A stretch of DNA of 40,027 nucleotides from contig CAAEBC010000065.1 of assembly GCA_900753975.1 (NCBI GenBank), forward strand, positions 1 to 40,027, in the 5' to 3' direction. This stretch comes from Clostridia bacterium. Its GTDB lineage: Bacteria; Bacillota; Clostridia; TANB77; UBA1234. The notes beneath the pieces were generated by a model that saw nothing but the letters and a program-made list of their open reading frames with translations, was not told where the DNA came from and did not search any database. Positions 6,762 to 14,344 of the stretch are shown here, piece by piece. The translations under genes and the position numbers were made by a program. The first letter of the stretch is position 1. Every line of letters starts with the position of its first letter.

Positions 6762-8651
6762 CTACTTTTTATCTTTCTTTAGTGGAACTTTTATGACTAC
6801 CTCCGTTCCTTTACCTACATCACTCTTCATATCTATGCTTCCACCATTAGCTTCAATTATTTCTTTTGCAATAGGAAGACCAAGTCCTGTTCCGCCCATT
6901 TCTCTAGAACGTGCTTTATCTACACGATAAAATCTTTCAAAAACTCTTGGCAAATCTTCTTTTGGAATACCTATGCCATTATCTATTATTTTAATGTATG
7001 CGTCATCATACACTGCACCTACATAAACTTTAATGTTACCTTTTTCCGGAGTGTATTTAATACTATTCGTAACAATATTTGTTATAACTCTTTCGATGCC
7101 ATCTCTGTCGCCATAAACTTCTGGAACATTTGATGTAATATAACATTCAAGTATTTGCTCCTTTTTCTCTGCTTGAATTTTATGTTTTTCACATACTTGT
7201 TTTGTAAGTTCTGTTATATCAAAATTAATTTTATTCCACGCAACTTTTTTATAATCAAATTTTGTAAGTTGTAATAAATCGCTAACAAGCCTTGTCATTC
7301 TGTTTGCTTCGCTTAAAATAACTTTCATAAATTTGTTTTTGCTTTCTTCATCCAAGTCTTGTTCGATCATTGTTTCTGAATACGTTTTTATCGAAGTAAG
7401 CGGTGTCTTTAACTCATGAGATACATTTGCTACAAACTCTTTTCTCATATCATCTAATTTTGCTTGTTCTGTCATATCTTGAATTACTGCAACAACACCA
7501 CTTGCCCTATTACTTTCATCTCTAAATGGCGCAAAGAAAATGTTAAAGAATTTATCACCTATATTTACCATCTGCTCTGATGATGTCCAATCATCCAAAT
7601 AAATGATTTTCTCAAGATTAATATCTATTTTTAATTTTGAAAAAATCGCTTCAAATGTTTTTTCATCTTTTACATTAAGCATTTTCTTTGCTGCTAAGTT
7701 TGCGTGAATTAAATTTCCTTTTAAGTTAAACGCCAAAACTCCGTCAGCTAAGTGAAGTAATATCGTTTCAAGTTTATTTTTCTCACTTGAAATTTCATTC
7801 ATGTTTCCTTTTATCTGATTTATCATCAAATTAAATGTATCTACAAGCCTTGCAATCTCATAGCCAGCATGTGTTTTTGATGATAATGCAATGTGCTCTA
7901 TAGAACCATTTGCAATCGACTCTGCCTTACTTGTAAGTATTGAAATTGGTTTTGTAATACTTCTTGCAGTTACATATACTATTGCAATTGTTACAATCAA
8001 AATTCCAATAATTGCTGAAAGATATGCATTTCTAATCTTGGCAAGCTCATTATTTATATAATTACTATCTTGTTCTACAAATATAGTAAATTCAATATTT
8101 TCTTTTTCGAAATTGTAATTTATATAATAAGCAAAAATATAACTATTAGCACTTTTATCCTTCATTCCGAAAAAATGATTGCTATCTTTTTGTGCATCAC
8201 CAATACATTCTTTAGCTATATCTGTTAAAGAAACCGTTTGATTAGTAAGCAATTCTTTGTAGTCCTTATTTAATAGATAACCTCTTCTACTAATATTATT
8301 TAAAGAAAAATAAATATTGAAATTTGCATATATCTTTTTTATAGTTTCTTGAGTTAGTTTTTCTTCTCTTTCTTCCTCTATTTTTTCTTCATTTATAAGA
8401 ACTTGATTTTTTTTATTTATAAAATCTTTTCCAACGTTAAGACTTTCATCAGTTCTTTTTGTTTCTTCATCCTTTATATGTTTTATATTAAGTCCAAAAC
8501 TTGAAATCGTATTTAACATTTCCTCTATAAAGCCGTTGTAATACACTTCTTCAACTTTTTTTATAGAGTACACACCTATTCCAAGAACTGTGGTTGAAAT
8601 TAAAATAAAAAATATTAAAATTAATTTTAATTGTAAACTCTTAAGAAACAT
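6762..8651 (-). CDS. walK: WalK-type sensor histidine kinase
   Basis: Membrane kinase of the WalRK (YycFG/VicRK) system controlling peptidoglycan hydrolysis. 629 residues: helix 1 (9-29), extracytoplasmic sensor (about 30-209) with an acidic EKIEEEREEK segment, helix 2 (210-229), HAMP (230-283), PAS (295-395), HisKA with phospho-acceptor His412 in NVSHELKTPLTS, then HATPase_c with N box NIVTNSIKYTP, G1 DNGIGIP and G2 GGTGLGLPIAKE. Domain order equals WalK. It follows walR but is separated from it by an intrinsic terminator (8755-8783), so its dose may be lower. The yycH/yycI regulators usually found next are absent. Confidence 0.92.
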   Translation of the reverse strand: MFLKSLQLKLILIFFILISTTVLGIGVYSIKKVEEVYYNGFIEEMLNTISSFGLNIKHIKDEETKRTDESLNVGKDFINKKNQVLINEEKIEEEREEKLTQETIKKIYANFNIYFSLNNISRRGYLLNKDYKELLTNQTVSLTDIAKECIGDAQKDSNHFFGMKDKSANSYIFAYYINYNFEKENIEFTIFVEQDSNYINNELAKIRNAYLSAIIGILIVTIAIVYVTARSITKPISILTSKAESIANGSIEHIALSSKTHAGYEIARLVDTFNLMINQIKGNMNEISSEKNKLETILLHLADGVLAFNLKGNLIHANLAAKKMLNVKDEKTFEAIFSKLKIDINLEKIIYLDDWTSSEQMVNIGDKFFNIFFAPFRDESNRASGVVAVIQDMTEQAKLDDMRKEFVANVSHELKTPLTSIKTYSETMIEQDLDEESKNKFMKVILSEANRMTRLVSDLLQLTKFDYKKVAWNKINFDITELTKQVCEKHKIQAEKKEQILECYITSNVPEVYGDRDGIERVITNIVTNSIKYTPEKGNIKVYVGAVYDDAYIKIIDNGIGIPKEDLPRVFERFYRVDKARSREMGGTGLGLPIAKEIIEANGGSIDMKSDVGKGTEVVIKVPLKKDKK

Positions 8652-8754
8652 CTTTTACTCCTTTTATAACTTACACTAAGAATATAAATTATATATCTTT
8701 ATTTTTTCATTTATTTTACTTTATAATACAAGGTTTAACTTTTTAACTACACAA

Positions 8755-8783
8755 AAAAGGGCAGAACCTACGTCTGCCCTTTT
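8755..8783 (-). terminator. Intrinsic terminator between walR and walK
   Basis: AAAAGGGCAGA (8755-8765) pairs with TCTGCCCTTTT (8773-8783) over 11 bp with a 7-base loop. Read on minus it is followed by TTTTTTG. It stands 11 bases downstream of the walR stop and about 100 bases before the walK start. Confidence 0.88.
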
Positions 8784-8793
8784 AATTTCTAAC

Positions 8794-9498
8794 TTAATTT
8801 GCGTTAAAGTAATACCCAATACCCCTTTTTGTTGCTAAAAATTCTGGTTCACTAGGATTCTCTTCTATTTTTTCTCTTATTCTTCTTATCGTGACATCAA
8901 CCGTTCTAACATCTCCAAAATAATCATAACCCCAAACTTTTTCTAGAAGTTCCTCTCGCGAGAAAACTTGTCCTTGTTGTGTTGCTAAAAACTTTAATAG
9001 TTCAAATTCTCTTAACGTAAGTTCTGCACTCTTTCCACTAACTTTTGCTTCATATTTATAATTATCCAAAGTTAAAGGTCCAAATGTTAAAGTTTGTTGA
9101 TCTGCATCATTTAATTTTATGCTTGTTTCAATCCCATCCCATTTTCTTAAATTTGCTTTAACCCTTGCTAAAACTTCTCTAACACTAAATGGTTTTGTGA
9201 TATAGTCATCAGCACCTAATTCTAAGCCTATTACTTTATCGACAATATCTTCTTTTGCGGTAACCATAATTATTGGTATGTTAGAAGTTTGTCTTATTGT
9301 TTTACAAACTGAAAAGCCATCCATCTTTGGAAGCATAACATCAAGTAAAACCAAGTCTGGTTTTTCCGATTTTGTTTTTTCAACCGCTTCTTCTCCGTCA
9401 TAAGCTTGAACTGTTTCATAGCCCTCTCTTTTTAAATTATGATTTAATATATCTACAATATTTTTTTCGTCATCGACGATTAATATTTTCTTGCTCAT
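8794..9498 (-). CDS. walR: WalR-type response regulator
   Basis: OmpR/PhoB-family regulator, 234 residues. Receiver domain with acidic pair DD9-10, phospho-acceptor Asp53 in LLDVMLPKMDG and conserved Lys in YITKPFSVRE; C-terminal winged helix with LTLREFELLKFLA and RTVDVTIRRIREKIEENP. The longest frame starts three codons earlier at a GTG that is part of the AAAGGTG ribosome binding site, so the ATG at 9498 is preferred (6-base spacing). WalR governs cell-wall hydrolase genes in Firmicutes; an M23 hydrolase gene lies immediately upstream here. Confidence 0.94.
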   Translation of the reverse strand: MSKKILIVDDEKNIVDILNHNLKREGYETVQAYDGEEAVEKTKSEKPDLVLLDVMLPKMDGFSVCKTIRQTSNIPIIMVTAKEDIVDKVIGLELGADDYITKPFSVREVLARVKANLRKWDGIETSIKLNDADQQTLTFGPLTLDNYKYEAKVSGKSAELTLREFELLKFLATQQGQVFSREELLEKVWGYDYFGDVRTVDVTIRRIREKIEENPSEPEFLATKRGIGYYFNAN

Positions 9499-9541
9499 AA
9501 TCTTCACCTTTCTTTACGGATACACCATTTTTACTACCTTT

Positions 9542-9570
9542 ATTATCTATTATTAGAGCTAAATTGTCAA
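9542..9570 (-). promoter_or_regulatory. Sigma-A-type promoter of walR
   Basis: On minus: TTGACA (9570-9565), 17-base spacer, GATAAT (9547-9542). The predicted start is about 37 bases before the walR ATG, and the site lies downstream of the M23 gene terminator. Spacing and -35 are consensus. Confidence 0.75.
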
Positions 9571-9618
9571 TGTATAATATTTGATTTTTTTATAAAAAAT
9601 GTTAGAAAAAGATACAAA

Positions 9619-9664
9619 AAGAGCTTTGATAAAAACATTTTTAAATGCTTTTATTAAAGCTCTT
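9619..9664. terminator. Terminator after the M23 peptidase gene
   Basis: AAGAGCTTT (9619-9627) pairs with AAAGCTCTT (9656-9664), extended by imperfect pairing of the inner AT-rich arms. On minus it is followed by TTTTTG. It separates the M23 gene (stop at 9670) from the walR promoter. Confidence 0.8.
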
Positions 9665-9669
9665 AAATT

Positions 9670-10692
9670 TTATATATCTAAAAATTCTACTGGGTTATAT
9701 ATAACTCCATCAATTCTTATTTCTAAGTGTACATGAGGTCCTGTTGATCTTCCTGTGCTTCCTACATATCCGATAACGTCTCCTTTTTCAACATTATCAC
9801 CAACATTTGCAACTATTTTACTACAATGTCCATAATATGTTTCATATCCAGCAGCATGTTGAACAATTATAAGGTTTCCATATCCACCCATCCAGCCAGA
9901 ATGTGTAACAACTCCAGCCTCTGATGCATGTATTGGGGTTCCTGTAGGAGCTGCTATATCTAAACCTTTATGATTTCCTAAACTTCTAAGTCCATATCTA
10001 GATGTTACAATTCCGTTATCAAGTGGATTTCTAAAGTTTAGTTCTGCATTCGATTCTCTTAAAGCAAGTAATATCTCTTTTGCAACCACTTTTGTTGAAG
10101 CAGCATATGCAGTAGCTTTCTTGATTACTTTTTCGTTTTCTTTTTCTATTTCATCAACGATATCATTAACAGCAACTTCGACATCATCTATTAAATCATA
10201 AGCTCTAACAAATTTTTCTGATATTTCAATTTTTTTCTTTTCAGTATAATTCTTTTGCTCTTCATTTATCTTATCAGAAATTTGTTGTGCTTCTTCGATT
10301 GTTTCAACAACAAATTCTTCTTCGTTACCTACGTTTATACCATACACTCTATAATAAACTTCGCAAGTATCAATGATTTTTGATGTAACCTCATCATCAT
10401 TGATTTGAACGTCTTTTTTTACAAGTGCAAATTCGTATTCTGGTTTATCCTTTAAAATTACATAGCCGACATTTTCAGCATCACCATTTTGTATAAAGTT
10501 GTCAATTCTTTTTTGTATTAGACTTTTGTTTGATACATATCCTAAACTTTCTCCGTTTAATTTTACTTCATAAGTTGGATTGTATGAAACAAACAAAATA
10601 GCAAGTAGTAAAGTACAACCAATCAACATAGCCAATATTAACTTACTTAAAGTGCTTAAAACAAGTTTTGTTCTTCCTGATATTTTCAGCAA
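9670..10692 (-). CDS. Membrane-anchored M23 (LytM-type) peptidase
   Basis: Zinc endopeptidase of 340 residues, likely cleaving peptidoglycan cross-bridges or stem peptides outside the membrane. N-terminal helix about 12-32, a middle alpha-helical region rich in K/E (about 120-195, coiled-coil-like), and a C-terminal M23 domain with HKGLDIAAPTGTPIHA, YYGHCSKI and GPHVHLEIR, which hold the zinc and catalytic histidines. The start is TTG; a GGAGGG ribosome binding site lies 8-9 bases upstream and no ATG fits. Next to walRK, whose regulon in Firmicutes includes such hydrolases; I did not find a convincing WalR box. Confidence 0.9.
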   Translation of the reverse strand: MLKISGRTKLVLSTLSKLILAMLIGCTLLLAILFVSYNPTYEVKLNGESLGYVSNKSLIQKRIDNFIQNGDAENVGYVILKDKPEYEFALVKKDVQINDDEVTSKIIDTCEVYYRVYGINVGNEEEFVVETIEEAQQISDKINEEQKNYTEKKKIEISEKFVRAYDLIDDVEVAVNDIVDEIEKENEKVIKKATAYAASTKVVAKEILLALRESNAELNFRNPLDNGIVTSRYGLRSLGNHKGLDIAAPTGTPIHASEAGVVTHSGWMGGYGNLIIVQHAAGYETYYGHCSKIVANVGDNVEKGDVIGYVGSTGRSTGPHVHLEIRIDGVIYNPVEFLDI

Positions 10693-10882
10693 AATTCAAT
10701 CCCTCCATCTTTTTTCCTAAGCAACATTATTTTACTATACTAATTAATTTGTCGCAACATTTTTTAGCCGTTTTTTTACTTTTCTGGGATATTTTTTCAA
10801 AAACATCATTATCTTTTCTCTGTATAGCTAACTAAATTAACTATTTTCTTCATTTTAAATTAGATTTAAGCCATAATAAAAA

Positions 10883-10910
10883 GGAAAAGCTAGATATTTA
10901 AAGCTTTTCC
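10883..10910 (-). terminator. Terminator downstream of the pilin remnant and Nudix gene
   Basis: GGAAAAGCT (10883-10891) pairs with AGCTTTTCC (10902-10910), 9 bp with a 10-base loop, followed on minus by TTTTTATT. It ends the Nudix-containing transcript before the M23 gene promoter region. Confidence 0.7.
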
Positions 10911-10928
10911 CTAATTATTTTAATTTAA

Positions 10929-10969
10929 ATTTATTTTACAAATGCGTCTTGATAGAATTTAGCAATTTT
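10929..10969. repeat. 41-bp direct repeat, left copy (pilin 3' end)
   Basis: Identical over 41 bases to 11641-11681, offset exactly 712 bases. Mismatches begin directly on both sides. The right copy is the 3' end of the pilin-like gene; the left copy lies beyond the Nudix gene in otherwise non-coding sequence. Confidence 0.95.
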
Positions 10970-10999
10970 TCTAGTGTAGTAATGCTGTTATATAAATTA
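10931..10999 (-). pseudogene. Remnant of a pilin-like gene 3' end
   Basis: Frame on minus ending ITTLEKIAKFYQDAFVK then TAA at 10931-10933. The last 13 residues KIAKFYQDAFVK plus stop are identical to the end of the pilin-like protein encoded at 11643-12119, and the preceding residues resemble it weakly. No signal or ribosome binding site remains. It is best read as the surviving tail of a duplicated or displaced pilin gene, with the Nudix gene lying between the two tails. Confidence 0.75.
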
Positions 11000-11033
11000 G
11001 CAACATAATTTGACCACATCACAACAATATACT

Positions 11034-11552
11034 TTATAATATTATTTTTAATTCTTCAAAAACAACAAGTAATTCTTTGGCAATTACCACATTTATTTCT
11101 ATATTGCTTTCTAGACATGATTTTAATAAGGCTTCAAACTGATTAATTGGACTATAAGCATATGAAAATTGATTTTTTATTTCTTCATCAGTCAAACTCA
11201 TGTTTTTCAAATTGGGCATCTTATCTGTTTTTACGATATAATACACCACATTTGAAATTCTATTTTTGTCCGTTCCCCTATAATTTTTAGTGTAGTGTTT
11301 TATCTCAAAAAAAGGTGAAGATATATTTTTAGATTGCAATATTATACCTGTTTCCTCGTGAACCTCTCTTTTAATCGTATCTTCTAGTGTTTCACCATTT
11401 TCAACATGACCGCCTATCAATTGAATACCACCACCTGAATTAGCAAAAAGTATTTCCTTTTTACTATTTATTATAAAAGCTTTCACTCTTGTTACTATCT
11501 CGTCAATTTCGTTATCTTCTATATTATCTTCGTTATATATCTTTTTCTTCAT
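11034..11552 (-). CDS. Nudix hydrolase
   Basis: 172-residue Nudix protein. The full Nudix box GX5EX7REUXEEXGU is present: Gly48, Glu54, then REVHEETGI (62-70). Such enzymes cleave nucleoside diphosphate derivatives; the substrate is unknown. The open frame extends 23 codons upstream to 11621, but those codons overlap the pilin operon terminator hairpin and lack a ribosome binding site. The ATG at 11552 is preferred. It overlaps the stop of an 8-codon leader frame (MKGKNQGI) preceded by AAAGGTG, so translation may be coupled. The gene is bracketed by the 41-bp direct repeat, suggesting it arrived as a unit. Confidence 0.85.
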   Translation of the reverse strand: MKKKIYNEDNIEDNEIDEIVTRVKAFIINSKKEILFANSGGGIQLIGGHVENGETLEDTIKREVHEETGIILQSKNISSPFFEIKHYTKNYRGTDKNRISNVVYYIVKTDKMPNLKNMSLTDEEIKNQFSYAYSPINQFEALLKSCLESNIEINVVIAKELLVVFEELKIIL

Positions 11553-11596
11553 ATGCCTTGATTTTTTCCTTTCATTTAATAATCTTTCACCTTTAA

Positions 11597-11624
11597 AAAA
11601 TGCGTGAAAAAATTCACGCATTTT
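11597..11624 (-). terminator. Terminator of the pilin-like gene pair
   Basis: AAAATGCGTGAA (11597-11608) pairs with TTCACGCATTTT (11613-11624), 12 bp perfect with a 4-base loop, followed on minus by TTTTTTAAAGG. It begins about 19 bases after the stop of the second pilin-like gene. Confidence 0.85.
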
Positions 11625-11640
11625 AATTATGAAGTCCTTT

Positions 11641-11681
11641 ATTTATTTTACAAATGCGTCTTGATAGAATTTAGCAATTTT
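11641..11681. repeat. 41-bp direct repeat, right copy (pilin 3' end)
   Basis: Partner of 10929-10969. It covers the last 12 codons, the stop codon and two bases after it of the intact pilin-like gene. Confidence 0.95.
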
Positions 11682-12119
11682 CTTGGCATCGTATAATGTT
11701 GTATCATTTATGTCTATTCCATCTACCATGTAAATGTTTAAATTATCTATTTCTAGTAGGTAATCATTTTTTACTCTTTCTATATCGAAAACATTAGATA
11801 GTTTTCTTGAAGAAGTAAAATCTAAGTAGTAAAAATCACCCGTTTTGCCTGCTAATTGAGTAGCATATGCACTAACATCTATTTTTGGTGCTTCATATTC
11901 CCCTAAAATTTTTATACTGTTTTCTAAAATTTCGATTTTGTTTCTTACTTCTGCCTCTTTGATTGCACTTTCAATTTCTTTTATCTCGTTATATGTTGCA
12001 GCAATTTTTGCCTCTTTTGTTGTATTAACTCCATAAAAAACACTTGCAGATAAAATAAGCATCATTACTATTATAGTAATAACAATCTGTAATATAGTTA
12101 CACCCTCGTTTCCTTTCAA
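11643..12119 (-). CDS. Type IV pilin-like protein lacking Glu5
   Basis: About 158 residues with a prepilin-type leader: KGNEG then VTILQIVITIIVMM, a hydrophobic helix immediately after the predicted prepilin peptidase site, followed by a K/E-rich helix. At position +5 of the mature protein Gln replaces the near-universal Glu, a feature of some minor or tip pilins. The annotated GTG at 12128 lies inside the AGGAGGTG ribosome binding site; a TTG at 12119 with 7-base spacing is the likely start. It follows the first pilin gene by 12 bases. No assembly ATPase, platform protein or prepilin peptidase lies in the window. Confidence 0.75.
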   Translation of the reverse strand: MKGNEGVTILQIVITIIVMMLILSASVFYGVNTTKEAKIAATYNEIKEIESAIKEAEVRNKIEILENSIKILGEYEAPKIDVSAYATQLAGKTGDFYYLDFTSSRKLSNVFDIERVKNDYLLEIDNLNIYMVDGIDINDTTLYDAKKIAKFYQDAFVK

Positions 12120-12131
12120 ATTAAGCACCTC

Positions 12132-12575
12132 CTATATTCTATTTGATTCAACTAATGCTCTAACACTATCATAAGTTCTTACAGAAGTTCCCATAAGTTC
12201 AACTGGTTTTGAAAGTGTTATTTCGCCTGTTTCAAAATTTATCAAATAGCTTCTTCTTATTGTATCTACTTCATATTTTGCTGCTAAATCTCCACTAGCT
12301 CCAGCTTCTTTTGTAGATTTTATTTCATACCATCCATTTCCAACATCTTCATTATAATAACTTTTTAGCCATTCGTCATCATACTCACCTACAAACTTTT
12401 GTGTCATTATTCCACTAACAGCCGTCTTAAGTGCAGTCATCTCTTCATATAACTCTGTAGCCTCAGATTTATTTATCGAATCTATTCCTTTAAAAACTGT
12501 AAATGAAACTAAAAGTATCATTATTATCATAACAATTACAAGTTCTACAAGCGAGATTCCTTTATTGCTTTTCAT
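12132..12575 (-). CDS. Type IV pilin-like protein (class III signal peptide)
   Basis: 147 residues. Leader MKSNKG is followed by ISLVELVIVMIIMILLVSF, a canonical prepilin N terminus with Glu at +5. The rest is a soluble globular domain without recognised motifs and with no paired cysteines. It would be processed by a prepilin peptidase and inserted in a pilus or pseudopilus. First gene of a two-pilin unit ending at the terminator at 11597-11624. Because no pilus machinery is nearby it probably relies on a distant system, or functions as a standalone surface or secretion component. Confidence 0.82.
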   Translation of the reverse strand: MKSNKGISLVELVIVMIIMILLVSFTVFKGIDSINKSEATELYEEMTALKTAVSGIMTQKFVGEYDDEWLKSYYNEDVGNGWYEIKSTKEAGASGDLAAKYEVDTIRRSYLINFETGEITLSKPVELMGTSVRTYDSVRALVESNRI

Positions 12576-12719
12576 TTGTATACCACGCTCCTTATATTTT
12601 ATATAGTAGCATAATGAAACTAAGCAAGCAAGAAATTTAAAGTAATTTATACAGCAATTCGCGGGTTGAATATTTCGTCAAATGCCAAATTACTTTTTCA
12701 AGCTCTAATATTTGTTCTA

Positions 12720-13541
12720 CTATACTTCAATAAATTGAATACTCTCAAAGAAACTTAAAATATTATTTATTACGTCATCTATCGGCAAATCCAACCAATT
12801 ATTTTTGACCGTATTTAAATTTTTTAAATAGTTCTTGTTATGTAGTATTCTATTTAATCTTTTATATACGTCAGTTATATTATTTTCACTCATTCCACCA
12901 TCTTCAAATATTAATGTGTTAAAACACTTTTGCAATCTGTCTCTATCCAGACTTTCATTATTAATCAAATAATAGAAGTCAAAAATATCTTTATATCTTG
13001 TTGAAACAAATCCAAATTTTAATAATGATTTCAACTTTTCGGTAAATATTTGCTCCTTTGAATTTATCAATAGTGTAACATTTTCATTAATATTATTTAA
13101 GTCAAAACAATATTCTTCTTGTTCAATATCCAGATTTTTATGCACTCCTATATCTAATTTTGTTTCAATTTCGTAACCACTTTTATCTTTAAGTGAAATG
13201 AAAACTCTTTTTCCATTGTAATCTTGATGGCTTAATTCCTCTATTTTTCCCACAATTTTTATGCTTATATCTGTTTTAGGATAATTTAATTTTTCTATAA
13301 AATTTTTTATAGATTTATCATCCAACGAATATCTAATAAAATCCAAGTCCAAATCTCTAGTTGCACGTCTACTATTTTTCGATATATTGTGCATAACTAC
13401 ACCGCCTTTTATCGTGATGTTTCTATTTAAAGAACTTCGTGATATTTTAATTAAAATTACATCTTGGCACACCTTTGCCGAAGCATCTAAGGGTTCATAT
13501 CCATCATTAATATAACTTTGTCTCATTTCTCTTAAATCCAT
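12720..13541 (-). CDS. AbiEii-type nucleotidyltransferase toxin
   Basis: 273-residue AbiEii/AbiGii family protein, the toxin of type IV toxin-antitoxin systems first described as phage abortive infection. Nucleotidyltransferase signature: GGVVMHN (Gly46-Gly47) followed by RRATRDLDLDFI with the metal-binding aspartates at 63, 65 and 67. Further down, FVSTRYKDIFDFYYLI is a typical AbiEii helix. Characterised relatives add nucleotides to tRNA acceptor ends (MenT) or use GTP. Its ATG overlaps the antitoxin stop by one base (TAATG). No ribosome binding site mutation or truncation is seen, so the system looks intact. Confidence 0.88.
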   Translation of the reverse strand: MDLREMRQSYINDGYEPLDASAKVCQDVILIKISRSSLNRNITIKGGVVMHNISKNSRRATRDLDLDFIRYSLDDKSIKNFIEKLNYPKTDISIKIVGKIEELSHQDYNGKRVFISLKDKSGYEIETKLDIGVHKNLDIEQEEYCFDLNNINENVTLLINSKEQIFTEKLKSLLKFGFVSTRYKDIFDFYYLINNESLDRDRLQKCFNTLIFEDGGMSENNITDVYKRLNRILHNKNYLKNLNTVKNNWLDLPIDDVINNILSFFESIQFIEV

Positions 13542-14083
13542 TAAAACACCTCTTTTTGTAAAATTTCATATATGTGTTCTTCGTAAGGAAATTTTTCTAT
13601 ATACTCCTCAAGTTTGCTCATATTTAAACCATCTACACTTTTTCTGTAATTAGAAATTAGTTCCTTATAATAATCAAATGCCATCTGTTTTTTATTTCTT
13701 ATTAGTTCTATTAACATTCTTTCTTTATTATAGATATTGATATTCACTCCTTCAACAACCATCTGCGTTTTTCCAATTTCAAATAACTTTTCTGAAGTAA
13801 ATACTTGTATGATTTTATCATCTTTTATCCTTAAGGCATTTCTTTTCGTTGCTAAAGTAATTTTACTAGGAATAACATCTGTTAAATTATGAAAATAAAA
13901 AGCACTATCCATTGTAAAAATAGCATTTACGTATTTTTTAGAAATGATTTCTAAAAAATTTATCTCTGGTGTATCAGAATATATATTTTTTTCTATTTTA
14001 TATATCTTTTTATCCTCTATAGCTTTGCCTATTTGATAATCTGATTTGTATTTTTCTTTCATTTCTTTATGATTATATATCAT
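13541..14083 (-). CDS. AbiEi-type antitoxin and transcriptional autorepressor
   Basis: 180 residues. The N-terminal part (about 1-65) reads as a winged helix (KYKSDYQIGKAIEDKKIYKI) and the rest resembles the AbiEi C-terminal domain: NAIFTMDSAFYFHNLTDVIP and NIYNKERMLIELIRNK. AbiEi proteins counteract AbiEii and bind inverted repeats in their own promoter. The longest frame starts at GTG 14092, which is the GGGTG ribosome binding site itself; the ATG at 14083 with 6-base spacing is preferred. One-base overlap with the toxin gene. The operator described at 14101-14150 fits autoregulation. Confidence 0.85.
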   Translation of the reverse strand: MIYNHKEMKEKYKSDYQIGKAIEDKKIYKIEKNIYSDTPEINFLEIISKKYVNAIFTMDSAFYFHNLTDVIPSKITLATKRNALRIKDDKIIQVFTSEKLFEIGKTQMVVEGVNINIYNKERMLIELIRNKKQMAFDYYKELISNYRKSVDGLNMSKLEEYIEKFPYEEHIYEILQKEVF

Positions 14084-14100
14084 TTTTATCACCCATATAA

Positions 14101-14150
14101 ATTTTAAACTAAAAACTCACACTTGTCAAATCATTGTGAGCTTTTAGTTT
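14101..14150 (-). promoter_or_regulatory. abiE promoter embedded in an inverted-repeat operator
   Basis: On minus: -35 TTGACA (14129-14124), 17-base spacer, -10 TAAAAT (14106-14101). A 16-bp inverted repeat with one mismatch, 14106-14121 against 14135-14150 (arms AAACTAAAA...CTCACA), puts the -35 in the loop and an arm across the whole spacer. A bound repressor would block polymerase. The leader to the AbiEi ATG is only about 11 bases. Confidence 0.75.
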
Positions 14151-14344
14151 AACTTTTAATATAAAAATTGAACTCCACAACACTGTTATTTAATAAATCT
14201 GTTGTAAAGGAAACAGATAGAATTACATTAAAAAGCTAACTTTATGCCTCGCAAAACAAACTGCAAAAACACAAAGTCAGCTCATATTCGTTCGTCATTT
14301 ATTAATTTTTAGTGCAAAAATCACATCTGCAAAACATTTATAAC

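Noticed and set aside
11553..11621. N-terminal extension of the Nudix protein
   Set aside because: These codons overlap the pilin terminator hairpin, have no ribosome binding site, and precede the conserved domain.
10883..11681. CRISPR or integron-like array because of repeats around the Nudix gene
   Set aside because: Only two copies of one repeat exist and one is the coding end of a gene; no spacer periodicity and no integrase.
12639..12696. 10-bp inverted repeat downstream of the AbiEii gene as terminator
   Set aside because: Loop is 38 bases and no T run follows on minus; kept as unexplained.
14106..14150. Inverted repeat read as a transcription terminator for pcrA or abiE
   Set aside because: It contains a consensus -35 and abuts a -10 for the AbiEi gene on minus, and it lies upstream of that gene, so an operator is the better reading.
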